From the NCBI GenBank assembly GCA_045595705.1, contig JAZOBA010000006.1, positions 1 through 53,467 of the forward strand: DNA of 53,467 bases, read 5' to 3'. Both the position numbers and the translations under genes were made by a program. The notes under the pieces were generated by a model. The model did not search any database and had not been told where the DNA came from. It saw nothing but the letters and a program-made list of their open reading frames with translations. This DNA is from JAJPXI01 sp045595705 (GTDB lineage: Bacteria; Bacillota; Clostridia; Oscillospirales; Oscillospiraceae). Within the stretch, counting starts at the first letter, position 1; each line of letters begins with the position of its first letter. Shown here piece after piece: positions 8,812 through 17,505 of this stretch.

Positions 8812-11800
8812 TACTTTGATCCGAATGGCAAAAGATTTGCTCTGTTTAGCTCCTTTCTTGCTGTTTGCATTACTGAATGCCAAGGCAAATCTGAAGCGAG
8901 AGTATCGAAGCCGTCAGTTCCTGATGCCGCTGATTACTCTGCTTTACGCGATTGTTTTGTTTGTATTCCTGAGTGCGATTAACGGTAAGCTGACCGAATT
9001 GATTTATTGGCTGCCTGAATTCTTGCTTAACCTGGCTGATAAGACCGATTCGATTCTGTTTGGCCTGTTGTCCTTCTTGGGCGGGATTTTAGAGACCCTT
9101 AGTGAACTCTTGAGTGAGTTTATTAAAAAAGTTAATCCGGTTTTCCTGCTTCTGTTCGTATCCAATGCTCTGTTTATGTTGGTGCACGTAATTGTGAAAC
9201 GCATTTTGATCACCATTTTTAAGGGTGTTTTCAAAAAGGGCGGCGGAGTACACGATTTCTTTGTGAAACCTTTTTACGAGCTGGATGAGGAAAGCGGGAA
9301 ATGGCATGTACTGGATCATTTCAGTCAGGCTCGTACCTTCCTGAAAACCGTTTATTACGGAGCGCTGATTCTGTCGGCTTTTGCAGTGCTTGCAACTTGC
9401 GAATTGTATCGCAGAGACCTGTTGGCGGTACCGTTCTATCCTGTTTTTGGTTTGATGATTGTTGGTGAGGCTTATTTCTTCCTGAACGGTCTCAACCGTC
9501 GTGAGATGGAGGTTCCATTGACAGGAGAGACAGATGAATCTCGTGGTGTTGCAAATTATGCCATGCTGCGAAATGTTCTGTCCAAACTGTTTGGCGACCG
9601 TCTTAGTGCTGACAGCACATCTGTGGATGAAGGAGATGTCAACTCCCGAACTCACGATGAACTGCTCCATCAGCTGGAGCAAAGTGACGACGTAAAGCTG
9701 GAAGCGTATGGTCGTTTTATGCGTCGAAAGCTGAACAAGGGACTGGATCTGGATCATAATTTCTTGGATTCCGGTCGTGCGTTGCTTTGCGGAAACAGCA
9801 TTTTGTTCAATAATCCCTTCTATTATGATTTGATTCCCTACGTTTCCTATCCCATGAACCGAGTGTTGCTGCGCGGGAAACGGGTGTTGGTCGTTTTGGG
9901 CCGTCATGACATTGAAGGGGATGTGGAGACCTGGTGCAGAGACGGCCTAACTGCCGTGACCGGAGTTCCTTCTATGTGGAACATCGGTGTTCTTTCCGGA
10001 CAGAAGCAGGAACTGGATGTGGGCATTATGACCCGTTCCAGTGTTCATGATTTGGAGCTGCATGAGGCAAACGATGAATTCTTCCGTGAAGTGGAATTCG
10101 TTGTTATCATTGAGCCTTCCAAACTGGTGACTACGGCTCAGATCGGTTTGAATTCGCTGGTGCGCCGCTGCAGTCAAAGCGGAAAGAGTATTGTTTACTG
10201 TTCTGCAGATAAAAACTGCGATGGCCTTGTTGACTCGCTGTCCCATATTCTGCTTACCAGTCTGACTGAGGTGTCTGCGACAAATCACCACACCGGTGTA
10301 TCCTCTTACATGTGCTGGGAAACCGGTGGAGAGCATCTGCAGCACAGGCTGCTTCCCAACTTGTCCCGCTATCTGGGTATGGGTACTGAGTTGTCCTTTG
10401 CGGCACTTAAGAACCAGATTTCCGAAGTGCGGTGGTATGGCGGCGAGGCTTTCCCGGTACGAGATATTCATTGGATTGCACGGCAGTATTACTATGATTT
10501 GCTGCATTATGCCGGCTTGCCTGCTTCTCAGGAAACGATGGAGGAGTATTTCAAGGTTTCCCCCAATCCGTGGAATGCTGAAGTGCGTGAGAACCAGTAT
10601 CTGACCGTGGAAGATGAAGCCTACAATATGTTTGAACTCAAGCGTGAGTTTGCCACTCGTGCTACAAAACAGGGCTTTATCAATGTGATTTCCCCGGAAT
10701 ATCTGCTCAAAGACTACATGGCAGATAATAATGACCTGTTCAATGCTGACCCCAAGGCTATTCCGTATATTGTGGCTGATTATGCACCCACGGTTCGTAA
10801 CGTTGTGCTGCGAATCTGTCTGCGAATGAGCACAGGAATGGTCAGTGAAGAGGAGATTCGCCGTGAATTGATCCTGCCGGATCTGCCCATTCGCGATCTG
10901 CAGAAGGACTTCTGGCATGAGATTTGTAACTGCTGTCGTGGGTTTGGTTCCGTTTCCTTTGATGTGGACAATAATGAAGTGCTGTCCGTTGAGCGGGATG
11001 GAATCAAGACTGAATACGGTCCGTCTGTTATCCGTATGAAACGCCGTTTCTCTATGGATACCGGAACTATGGAAAACATGTACTTTATCTCAGATACGAA
11101 GTTCATCGACCTTCTTCTGGGAGATCTGCAGAATGCCGGATATATCGCTGAAGATGAGAGAGGCGAAAAGCAGTATCTTGGTACTGAACTGCGCGGACAT
11201 GTTTTCCAGAAATATCTGCCGGGTCAGTTCTTCACCTTTGGCGGAAAGTACTACGAGATGCTTCGTGTGACCTCCGGTGGTCAGGTATTGGTTCGCCGTG
11301 CGGCAGACCACATCACCGGACGTCCGGCCTATCGTCAGGTCCGTCATTATCATCTGTCAAATATAACCGACTCGACCGTCATGGGCGAAAAGATGGACAT
11401 TGCCGGATTGTCGATTACGCGCCAGTTTGCCGATATTCGAGTGGAAACTCCCTCTTATTGGAGACTTGACAAGTATAATGACTTCACATCTGGACAGATG
11501 GTATCCATCAATGGTGTACCTGAGCGAGTTTACTGTGGTAAGCAGGTTCTGCGTGTGGATTTGCCTGAAAAGGGCCTGACCGATGAGGTGCGCAGCACCA
11601 TCGCCATTTTGTTCAACGAAGTATTCCGTACTTTGTTTGCAGAAAATCATCCCTATATCGTAGCTGTTACTCCCGGTGAAATGCAGATTCCGGCTACCTA
11701 CACCTTGGATGGTGTCGAGGGCAATAATTGCATTTACATTGTTGAAGACTCTCAGCTCGATCTGGGCTTGCTGGTATCGGTACAGCGTAATCTGAATCGA

Positions 11801-13297
11801 ATCTTCGCCATTTTGTGTGATTATCTGGATTGGCATATGGATGCCCTGGAGAAGAGCCAGAATCCCCCTGCGGAACCGGTGGCACCGGAACAAAGCGAAC
11901 CGGAAGAAGAAGCAGCAGCTGAAGCGGAAAAACAGCCTAAGACCAAGATTGGACGAGCGTTCAAGAAGATCGGCGGTTTCTTCAAGAAGATCGGCGGCTT
12001 CTTCAAGAAGATTGGAAGCAAAATTTCTGGTTTCTTCGGCAAAATTTTCAAACGCAAGCCGAAAAAGAAGCCGACAGAGGAAGAAGAACAGCAATTGGTT
12101 CCGATGGAAGGCGAAGAGGCATACGTGCCTGCGGAGCAGACTGAGGAGAATTCTGCAGATCAAGCAGAATTTGAACCCTCGCCTCTGACTGAAGAGGAGA
12201 ATGAAGGCGTCATCGAGCCCGACTATGATGCAGAAGAATCTGCCGAAGAAATCGGCGAGGTTGAAGATTCTACAGATGGTGAGGCTGAGGAGCAGGAAGA
12301 GGACATGGAGTCGTTCTCCCTGATGAGTACCGGTGTTTCTCATGCGGAAACAGGTGCTGTATCCACCGATGAGCCGGAGCATGATGTGGAGCAGGATGAT
12401 TTGAGTTTTGAACCGGATAAGGCGACGAAAGCCGATAAGGTTGTCCAGACCATCCGTAAACCGTACCACGAAAGATATTATCTGCTCTACGGCGGAAATG
12501 AGGTTCCTGAACAGATTGATGTGGAAGCAACTCATGCGTTCCTTGAGGGACTTGGCTTTGGACGCAATGAACTGAAACAGGCTCGCGAGGGCATGAATGT
12601 TGCTGAATTGATTGAGCACACATTCGATCCGAACAAGGTTGGCGGAAAGTTCTGCGACTTCTGCGGAAATGAGTTGGTAGGAACCGAATATGAAATCCTC
12701 TCGGATGGTCGCGATCGTTGTATGGTGTGTAGCCGCACGGCGGTTAAGACCGAAGAGGAGTTCCGTGAGATCTACAAAACTGTTATCCGTAATCTGGAGA
12801 CCTTCTTTGGTGCTCGTATCACCGTTCCTGTTAAAGTGGAGATGGTAAACTCCAGAAAGCTGCACAAACGCTTGGGCAAGAGCTTTGTCCCCACCGGAAA
12901 TTTTGATGGGCGTATTCTGGGCGTTGCAATCAAGAACAGGAAAGACTATTCTATCTTGGTTGAAAACGGTGCACCGCGCATGCAGTCCACGATGACCATT
13001 GCTCATGAGCTGATCCATATCTGGCAGTATCTGAATTGGGATATGAAGGCAATTCAGAAGAAATACGGCAAGGATCAGGAACTGGAAATCTATGAAGGTA
13101 TGGCAAAGTGGGGCGAAATCCAGTATGCCTACCTGATCGGAGAGATTGCTGCCGCTAAGCGTGAGGAGATCATTACACGTCTGCGTCAAGACGAGTATGG
13201 CCGTGGATTCTGCAAGTATCTGGAGAAGTATCCTTTGGTCACTGAAATCAAATTGGCTGGCGACACGCCCTTTATCGACAAAGCGAAACCGCTGTAA
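8804..13297 (+). CDS. Polytopic membrane protein with C-terminal zinc ribbon and DA1-like HExxH peptidase
   Basis: A 1497-residue protein starting at ATG 8804 (GGGAGGAG upstream), overlapping the previous gene. Residues 1-235 hold about six membrane helices. A large cytoplasmic part follows; around 320-470 it has a Rossmann-like look (strands VLLRGKRVLVVLG and VEFVVIIEP), but I see no Walker A motif. Residues about 1053-1090 are a repeated basic amphipathic stretch (FKKIGGF units) ending in a KRKPKKK cluster, followed by about 120 very acidic residues. The C-terminus has a zinc ribbon (CDFC...CMVC, about 1286-1310) and the metallopeptidase motif HELIH at 1401-1405 inside AHELIHIWQ, with a downstream Glu in EGMAKW. 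The order zinc fingers, N-G-x-PR, HExxH-xW, EG resembles plant DA1 peptidases. It probably cleaves a cytosolic target of the system; the target is unknown. Confidence 0.7.
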   Translation: MIDTLIRMAKDLLCLAPFLLFALLNAKANLKREYRSRQFLMPLITLLYAIVLFVFLSAINGKLTELIYWLPEFLLNLADKTDSILFGLLSFLGGILETLSELLSEFIKKVNPVFLLLFVSNALFMLVHVIVKRILITIFKGVFKKGGGVHDFFVKPFYELDEESGKWHVLDHFSQARTFLKTVYYGALILSAFAVLATCELYRRDLLAVPFYPVFGLMIVGEAYFFLNGLNRREMEVPLTGETDESRGVANYAMLRNVLSKLFGDRLSADSTSVDEGDVNSRTHDELLHQLEQSDDVKLEAYGRFMRRKLNKGLDLDHNFLDSGRALLCGNSILFNNPFYYDLIPYVSYPMNRVLLRGKRVLVVLGRHDIEGDVETWCRDGLTAVTGVPSMWNIGVLSGQKQELDVGIMTRSSVHDLELHEANDEFFREVEFVVIIEPSKLVTTAQIGLNSLVRRCSQSGKSIVYCSADKNCDGLVDSLSHILLTSLTEVSATNHHTGVSSYMCWETGGEHLQHRLLPNLSRYLGMGTELSFAALKNQISEVRWYGGEAFPVRDIHWIARQYYYDLLHYAGLPASQETMEEYFKVSPNPWNAEVRENQYLTVEDEAYNMFELKREFATRATKQGFINVISPEYLLKDYMADNNDLFNADPKAIPYIVADYAPTVRNVVLRICLRMSTGMVSEEEIRRELILPDLPIRDLQKDFWHEICNCCRGFGSVSFDVDNNEVLSVERDGIKTEYGPSVIRMKRRFSMDTGTMENMYFISDTKFIDLLLGDLQNAGYIAEDERGEKQYLGTELRGHVFQKYLPGQFFTFGGKYYEMLRVTSGGQVLVRRAADHITGRPAYRQVRHYHLSNITDSTVMGEKMDIAGLSITRQFADIRVETPSYWRLDKYNDFTSGQMVSINGVPERVYCGKQVLRVDLPEKGLTDEVRSTIAILFNEVFRTLFAENHPYIVAVTPGEMQIPATYTLDGVEGNNCIYIVEDSQLDLGLLVSVQRNLNRIFAILCDYLDWHMDALEKSQNPPAEPVAPEQSEPEEEAAAEAEKQPKTKIGRAFKKIGGFFKKIGGFFKKIGSKISGFFGKIFKRKPKKKPTEEEEQQLVPMEGEEAYVPAEQTEENSADQAEFEPSPLTEEENEGVIEPDYDAEESAEEIGEVEDSTDGEAEEQEEDMESFSLMSTGVSHAETGAVSTDEPEHDVEQDDLSFEPDKATKADKVVQTIRKPYHERYYLLYGGNEVPEQIDVEATHAFLEGLGFGRNELKQAREGMNVAELIEHTFDPNKVGGKFCDFCGNELVGTEYEILSDGRDRCMVCSRTAVKTEEEFREIYKTVIRNLETFFGARITVPVKVEMVNSRKLHKRLGKSFVPTGNFDGRILGVAIKNRKDYSILVENGAPRMQSTMTIAHELIHIWQYLNWDMKAIQKKYGKDQELEIYEGMAKWGEIQYAYLIGEIAAAKREEIITRLRQDEYGRGFCKYLEKYPLVTEIKLAGDTPFIDKAKPL

Positions 13298-13304
13298 ATG
13301 AAAA

Positions 13305-13340
13305 CCACAACGTACACCCCAAGGAGGGTGTACGTTGTGG
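13305..13340 (+). other. Perfect 15-bp hairpin between operon genes
   Basis: CCACAACGTACACCC (13305-13319) pairs fully with GGGTGTACGTTGTGG (13326-13340) across a 6-base loop. It is not followed by a run of T, so it is not a classical terminator. It may block 3' decay of the upstream message, mark a processing site or act as a partial terminator that lowers expression of downstream genes. Confidence 0.6.
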
Positions 13341-13368
13341 TGCCGTTTAAAGAATGGAGAGGAAAACA

Positions 13369-13827
13369 ATGAAAAATACGATGAAACGTTTTGCAGCAAT
13401 GCTTTTGGCTGCGGTTATGATGTTGACCCTGCTGACCGGTTGCGGTGCAAAGGGTGCAGTGAAAGAAACAATTTCTAACTTTGAAACTGCCTGTCATGCG
13501 CTGGATGTTCGCGGGATGCTGGATTGTATGAATCCCACCATCGCTTCGCCCCTGTTGACCGCTTTGAATCTGCTGGGCGTTGATGATACCAGCGGTGTGC
13601 TGGAGGACCTGGTAGATCTTCTGGGCATTGTTGAAGGTGCCGGTGAAAAAACCGAAGTATTTATTCAGTCGATCAAAATTGATCCTCAGGATTATAAGTT
13701 TAACGATGACAAAGATAAGTGCACTGTTTTTGCTGAGTTGAGCTACGGTGAAGAGAACACCAAAACGGTTACCATTGATTTGGTGCTCAAAGACGAAATT
13801 TGGTATATTTCCGATTTTGATTTTTAA
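13369..13827 (+). CDS. Small lipoprotein of the tubulin operon
   Basis: A 152-residue protein. I choose ATG 13369 because GAGAGG lies 6 bases upstream; the in-frame ATG at 13354 lacks a site. The N-terminus is a lipoprotein signal: basic residues, hydrophobic core, then lipobox LTGC, so it should be anchored by lipidated Cys on the outer face of the membrane. The mature part is a compact alpha/beta domain (start FETACHALDVRGMLDCMNP, late strands ending in WYISDFDF) of the general style of small DUF4878/NTF2-like lipoproteins, though I cannot prove this. It sits behind a strong hairpin and before the RyR gene. A role as extracytoplasmic sensor or vWA partner is possible but unsupported by motif. 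Confidence 0.7.
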   Translation: MKNTMKRFAAMLLAAVMMLTLLTGCGAKGAVKETISNFETACHALDVRGMLDCMNPTIASPLLTALNLLGVDDTSGVLEDLVDLLGIVEGAGEKTEVFIQSIKIDPQDYKFNDDKDKCTVFAELSYGEENTKTVTIDLVLKDEIWYISDFDF

Positions 13828-13865
13828 TATTTTCACTTTGGCTTGTTTATTAAGAAGGTGAGAAC

Positions 13866-15800
13866 TTGATTTGGACAATCTGTTTACTGATTTCGATCGC
13901 AATTGCTATTGTTGTAATTCGGGTTGCCTTTGATAAAAATATGGGGAAGACCCGAATGCTCTATGTGATGGCGGGTTGTCTCCTGATTTCATACTTGCTT
14001 TACATCCCAGCTTTCTGGAATCAGTATGAGCCGATTGCAGCGTTATTTGGATGTTTGATCAACACGATGCAAGTGATTTCAATGGATGCCGATTATTTGG
14101 CATTCTATGACTTGATCGTATCGAAGCTCGGACTTGGACTGTATTCGAGATTTTACTTTGCTTTTTTGGCTGCTATGCACTTCCTGCTTCCGATTGTCTC
14201 GGCTATGACTGCGGTTACAGTAATTTTGAGCTGTTTGACACAGATGCGGGTTGGCTTATTGAAAAGGCATCGCAAGCATTTGTATGTGTTTTCTCAGATT
14301 AATGAAAAGTCTATTGTCTTGGCTCGGGATATTTACAACCATGATAATCGGAGCGACATTTTGTTCCTGCATGACCCCGATGCGGAAGATTATTCGGACT
14401 TGCAGCAGGAAATGCACTGTTCTATTATTAATGAACCAATAGAAAATGTACACCCTGACATGCGGCGCAGATCGGTCCATTTTTATTGCCTTTCTGAAGA
14501 TCATGAGAAAAATCTGACCGATGCGTTAACGGTGCTGAGCTGGCTGAGCCCACAGGACAGAAAACGTCAGGAAAAGGCGCATATATTCCTGTTTACAGCG
14601 GATCCGATGGCAGAGATGCTGATTGACTCCGTACAAAAAGGTGCCGTTGAAATCAGCCTGATCAACGAACAACGTACCGATGCGTACAACTTGTTGGAAC
14701 GTTATCCGCTGTACCGCTATGCCAATGGAAACGATATTCACGTATTGTTATGTGGTTTTTCTGATGAGGGTGATGCTTTTCTGCGTGCCGCCGCTTGGTG
14801 CGGACAGGTAGCAGGATATCGTCTGCGGTTCTCAGTGTTGGATAAAAATCTATCTGATCGAGAAGCAGATTTTAAGGCTGCTTATCCGAGCTTGTTTACC
14901 GGGCGCTACGATATCACCTTTTATAATTGGAACAATGAGCTGGAGTACCAGCGCATTGTGCGTGAACACTGCGCGGATGCGAGCTATGTTGTCATTTCCT
15001 GTGACAGTGAGCGTGAGTCGATTGAAAAAGCAGTTGGCCTGCGAAGATTTTTCTACAAAGCAGACGGACGGTTCTGCCACAAACCACCCATTTTCGTATA
15101 TCTTGAAAATGACGAAAAAGCTGCGGCCGTTGCTGCGCTGACAACGGCGGAAGCACGGGTGGATCGTAGAATGTCCTATGATATCATTCCGTACGGAATG
15201 GCAAATGAATTATTTACCTACCAAAATATCACCGATTCTGATTTGGAACTTCTTTCGAAAAATGTTCACTTGGTTTATGAGGATATCTTCAGTGAAGGCG
15301 AAATTGATGTAGCCGATGCATTGGAGCGTTATAATCTCTTTGAAGTGAATAAGAGTTCCAACCGTGCCAATGCTCTTCATATCCGGTATAAACTTGCCAT
15401 GTTAGGTTTGGATTATACAGATGATCCGGATGCGGAAGAAGTTGATTTGGCTGATTATTTGGATGCTGAAACGTTAGAGCGACTGACCGTGGCAGAGCAC
15501 GACCGTTGGATGGCCTTTTTGGAAACCGAGGGTTGGGAAGAGTCCACGATCGATCAAGTGAATGCATACAAAGAAACCGGAATCAGTAAAGGACGCCACA
15601 ATTGTCCGCTGTTAAAACTTCATCCGTATATTTGCCCCTTCGACGAGCTGCAGGATCGTTCGGATAAGCTTGGCTTACCGGATTCTACGGTATACGACAG
15701 AGAATTGATTCTTCGTATTCCGGATATTCTGCACGACAAATGGGGCGTGGCAGGCAAACGATATAAAATCATCAAACTTCAGATAGAGCAGGGAGGATGA
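13866..15800 (+). CDS. Membrane protein with TrkA-N-like Rossmann domains and a RyR domain
   Basis: The start is TTG 13866, with AAGGTGA 5 bases upstream. The 644-residue product has three hydrophobic helices in the first 125 residues, then two Rossmann-like units: one beginning HLYVFSQINEKS and a second beginning IHVLLCGFSDEGDAF. Both have the style of RCK/TrkA-N domains that bind NAD or nucleotides and gate ion channels. The C-terminus (about 535-620) matches the RyR repeat: AEHDRWMAFLETEGW, later HPYICPFDEL and YDRELI. Bacterial RyR domains are known in fusions with TrkA-N and channel-like segments. I see no clear potassium selectivity filter, so channel activity is uncertain. Its stop overlaps an ATG at 15797. 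It probably senses a nucleotide-type ligand at the membrane. Confidence 0.75.
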   Translation: MIWTICLLISIAIAIVVIRVAFDKNMGKTRMLYVMAGCLLISYLLYIPAFWNQYEPIAALFGCLINTMQVISMDADYLAFYDLIVSKLGLGLYSRFYFAFLAAMHFLLPIVSAMTAVTVILSCLTQMRVGLLKRHRKHLYVFSQINEKSIVLARDIYNHDNRSDILFLHDPDAEDYSDLQQEMHCSIINEPIENVHPDMRRRSVHFYCLSEDHEKNLTDALTVLSWLSPQDRKRQEKAHIFLFTADPMAEMLIDSVQKGAVEISLINEQRTDAYNLLERYPLYRYANGNDIHVLLCGFSDEGDAFLRAAAWCGQVAGYRLRFSVLDKNLSDREADFKAAYPSLFTGRYDITFYNWNNELEYQRIVREHCADASYVVISCDSERESIEKAVGLRRFFYKADGRFCHKPPIFVYLENDEKAAAVAALTTAEARVDRRMSYDIIPYGMANELFTYQNITDSDLELLSKNVHLVYEDIFSEGEIDVADALERYNLFEVNKSSNRANALHIRYKLAMLGLDYTDDPDAEEVDLADYLDAETLERLTVAEHDRWMAFLETEGWEESTIDQVNAYKETGISKGRHNCPLLKLHPYICPFDELQDRSDKLGLPDSTVYDRELILRIPDILHDKWGVAGKRYKIIKLQIEQGG

Positions 15801-15805
15801 ACCCA

Positions 15806-17503
15806 ATGGAAGAAACCAAAAAGATGACTGAAAAGAAAAAGAAACTCGAAAATGTCAGCGATGCACTGCAGGAGATCGAGGTACTGAAGCAGAATTATGA
15901 ATATGTACCGATGAAGACCAAGTTTGAAGCATACACCGGTGATGAGCCGTATCTGTTTGTCAGTTACTCTCATAGAGATACTGCAAAGGTTTATCCCATT
16001 CTGGATGCCCTGTACGATAAAAAGTACCGTATCTGGTACGATGAGTCCTGCGAAGTGGGCAATGACTTCCGTGATGAACTGCGTCGCCGCATCGAAAAAG
16101 CTGAGGCAGTACTTCTGTTCGTCTCGGCGGCATCCATGGCTTCGCCTTTCTGCGGCATGGAAATCATTGTTGCCCGCGAGAACGGAAAGCGTCTGCATCC
16201 CATCTATCTGGAAGAATCTGCTGTTCCGCCTGCGTTTGAGATCTTGCTGGCCAATACCCATCACGGTACGATCGATGACATGGACAAGTTGATCAAGTCC
16301 TTGGTTCGCGATTTGCCGGCCGCTGCAATGGACCGCCTGACTACGCACGAAGGCAAACTGGAAAAGTGCGAAGACAACGGCGAGAGTATTGAAGTGGATG
16401 AGGGTATTACCGTGGTCTGTGCCGGTGCCTTTAAGGAACGCCGTGCCCTGCGCCAGATCAAACTGCCTGAGACTCTGGTGGAGATCGAGGAAGAGAGTTT
16501 CCGCGGCTGCGGTAATCTGAAATCCATGACCATTCCGTCGCGTACTCTGCGCATCGGTGAAAGTGCTTTCCGAGACTGTGTCAGCATGACTTCTCTGGTG
16601 GTTGAGAACTGCAAGACAAAGATTGGCGAGCGTGCTTTTGAGAACTGCGCTGCTTTGAGTGATGTGTCCCTGCCCGATGGCATGACTGAGTTGTATGGCG
16701 GTGCGTTCAACAGCTGTAAGAGCCTGAAGAGCATTCGACTGCCCTACAACCTGACCGTGCTGGGTGAAAGCGCCTTCTCCGATTGTGTGGGTCTTGAGTC
16801 CATCGAAATTCCTGAGACCGTCACCAAAATTGATGATCTGGTCTTTAACGGCTGCACCAGCCTGACCAAGGTTGAACTGTCTGATGGTCTGAAGAAGATC
16901 GGCAAGGGTGCCTTTAAAAACTGCAAATCTTTGACTAAGATTGAGATTCCTGCCACCGTTACAAGCATGAGTGATGCGCTGTTCCGCGGCTGTGAGTCCC
17001 TGAAGTCCATCAAGGTTTCCCCCAAGAACAAGCACTATAAGTCTGCTCCCTCCAAGAGCGACGGCAAGGATCACGTGCTGTTCAACAAGAACAAGTCGGT
17101 GCTTATTGCCTATCCTGCAGCCAGCCGTGATCTGCTGTATGATATTCCTGATAGCGTGACCGTCATTAGCGACTGGGCATTCTGCGAGTGCAGAAAACTC
17201 AACCGTATCTTCATTCCTGACAGCGTCTATGAGATTGGTGAAGGTGCTTTCTGCAACTGCGCTCAGCTGGATGAGGTGGAGATCCCCGACAGCGTGATCA
17301 AGCTGGATGACTGTGTCTTCCGCGGTTGTACCGGTCTGGAGCGTGTGGTCATTCCCTCTTCGGTCAAGGAACTGGGCTGGGGTCTGTTTGACGGGTGCGA
17401 GCACATCGTGACGGTTTATTGTGATGAGGGCTCGGCTGCCCATGAGTATTGCCTGCGCAATGATATTCGCCATGCACGCATTGCAGAGAAGGAAGCGGAC
17501 TAA
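15806..17503 (+). CDS. TIR domain fused to BspA-type leucine-rich repeats
   Basis: ATG 15806 is preferred because GGGAGG (15791-15796) lies 9 bases upstream; the in-frame ATG 15797 would directly abut that site. The 565-residue protein opens with a lysine-rich coiled segment. A TIR domain follows (about 47-175): FVSYSHRD strand, IWYDE BB-loop region, LLFVSAAS strand and FCGMEI, whose Glu119 sits at the place of the catalytic Glu of TIR NADases. From about 190 to 555 there are BspA/LRR_5 repeats of about 23 residues with the pattern I-G-x-x-A-F-x-x-C-x-x-L-x-x-I-x-I-P. There is no signal peptide, so it is cytosolic. The architecture is sensor plus NAD-degrading or scaffold effector. Codon use is highly biased, like the tubulin gene. 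Confidence 0.85.
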   Translation: MEETKKMTEKKKKLENVSDALQEIEVLKQNYEYVPMKTKFEAYTGDEPYLFVSYSHRDTAKVYPILDALYDKKYRIWYDESCEVGNDFRDELRRRIEKAEAVLLFVSAASMASPFCGMEIIVARENGKRLHPIYLEESAVPPAFEILLANTHHGTIDDMDKLIKSLVRDLPAAAMDRLTTHEGKLEKCEDNGESIEVDEGITVVCAGAFKERRALRQIKLPETLVEIEEESFRGCGNLKSMTIPSRTLRIGESAFRDCVSMTSLVVENCKTKIGERAFENCAALSDVSLPDGMTELYGGAFNSCKSLKSIRLPYNLTVLGESAFSDCVGLESIEIPETVTKIDDLVFNGCTSLTKVELSDGLKKIGKGAFKNCKSLTKIEIPATVTSMSDALFRGCESLKSIKVSPKNKHYKSAPSKSDGKDHVLFNKNKSVLIAYPAASRDLLYDIPDSVTVISDWAFCECRKLNRIFIPDSVYEIGEGAFCNCAQLDEVEIPDSVIKLDDCVFRGCTGLERVVIPSSVKELGWGLFDGCEHIVTVYCDEGSAAHEYCLRNDIRHARIAEKEAD

Positions 17504-17505
17504 GA

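Noticed and set aside
9770..10300. Active helicase or P-loop ATPase in the large peptidase protein
   Set aside because: The strands look Rossmann-like, but there is no GK[ST] Walker A motif and no DExx box, so I do not claim ATPase activity.
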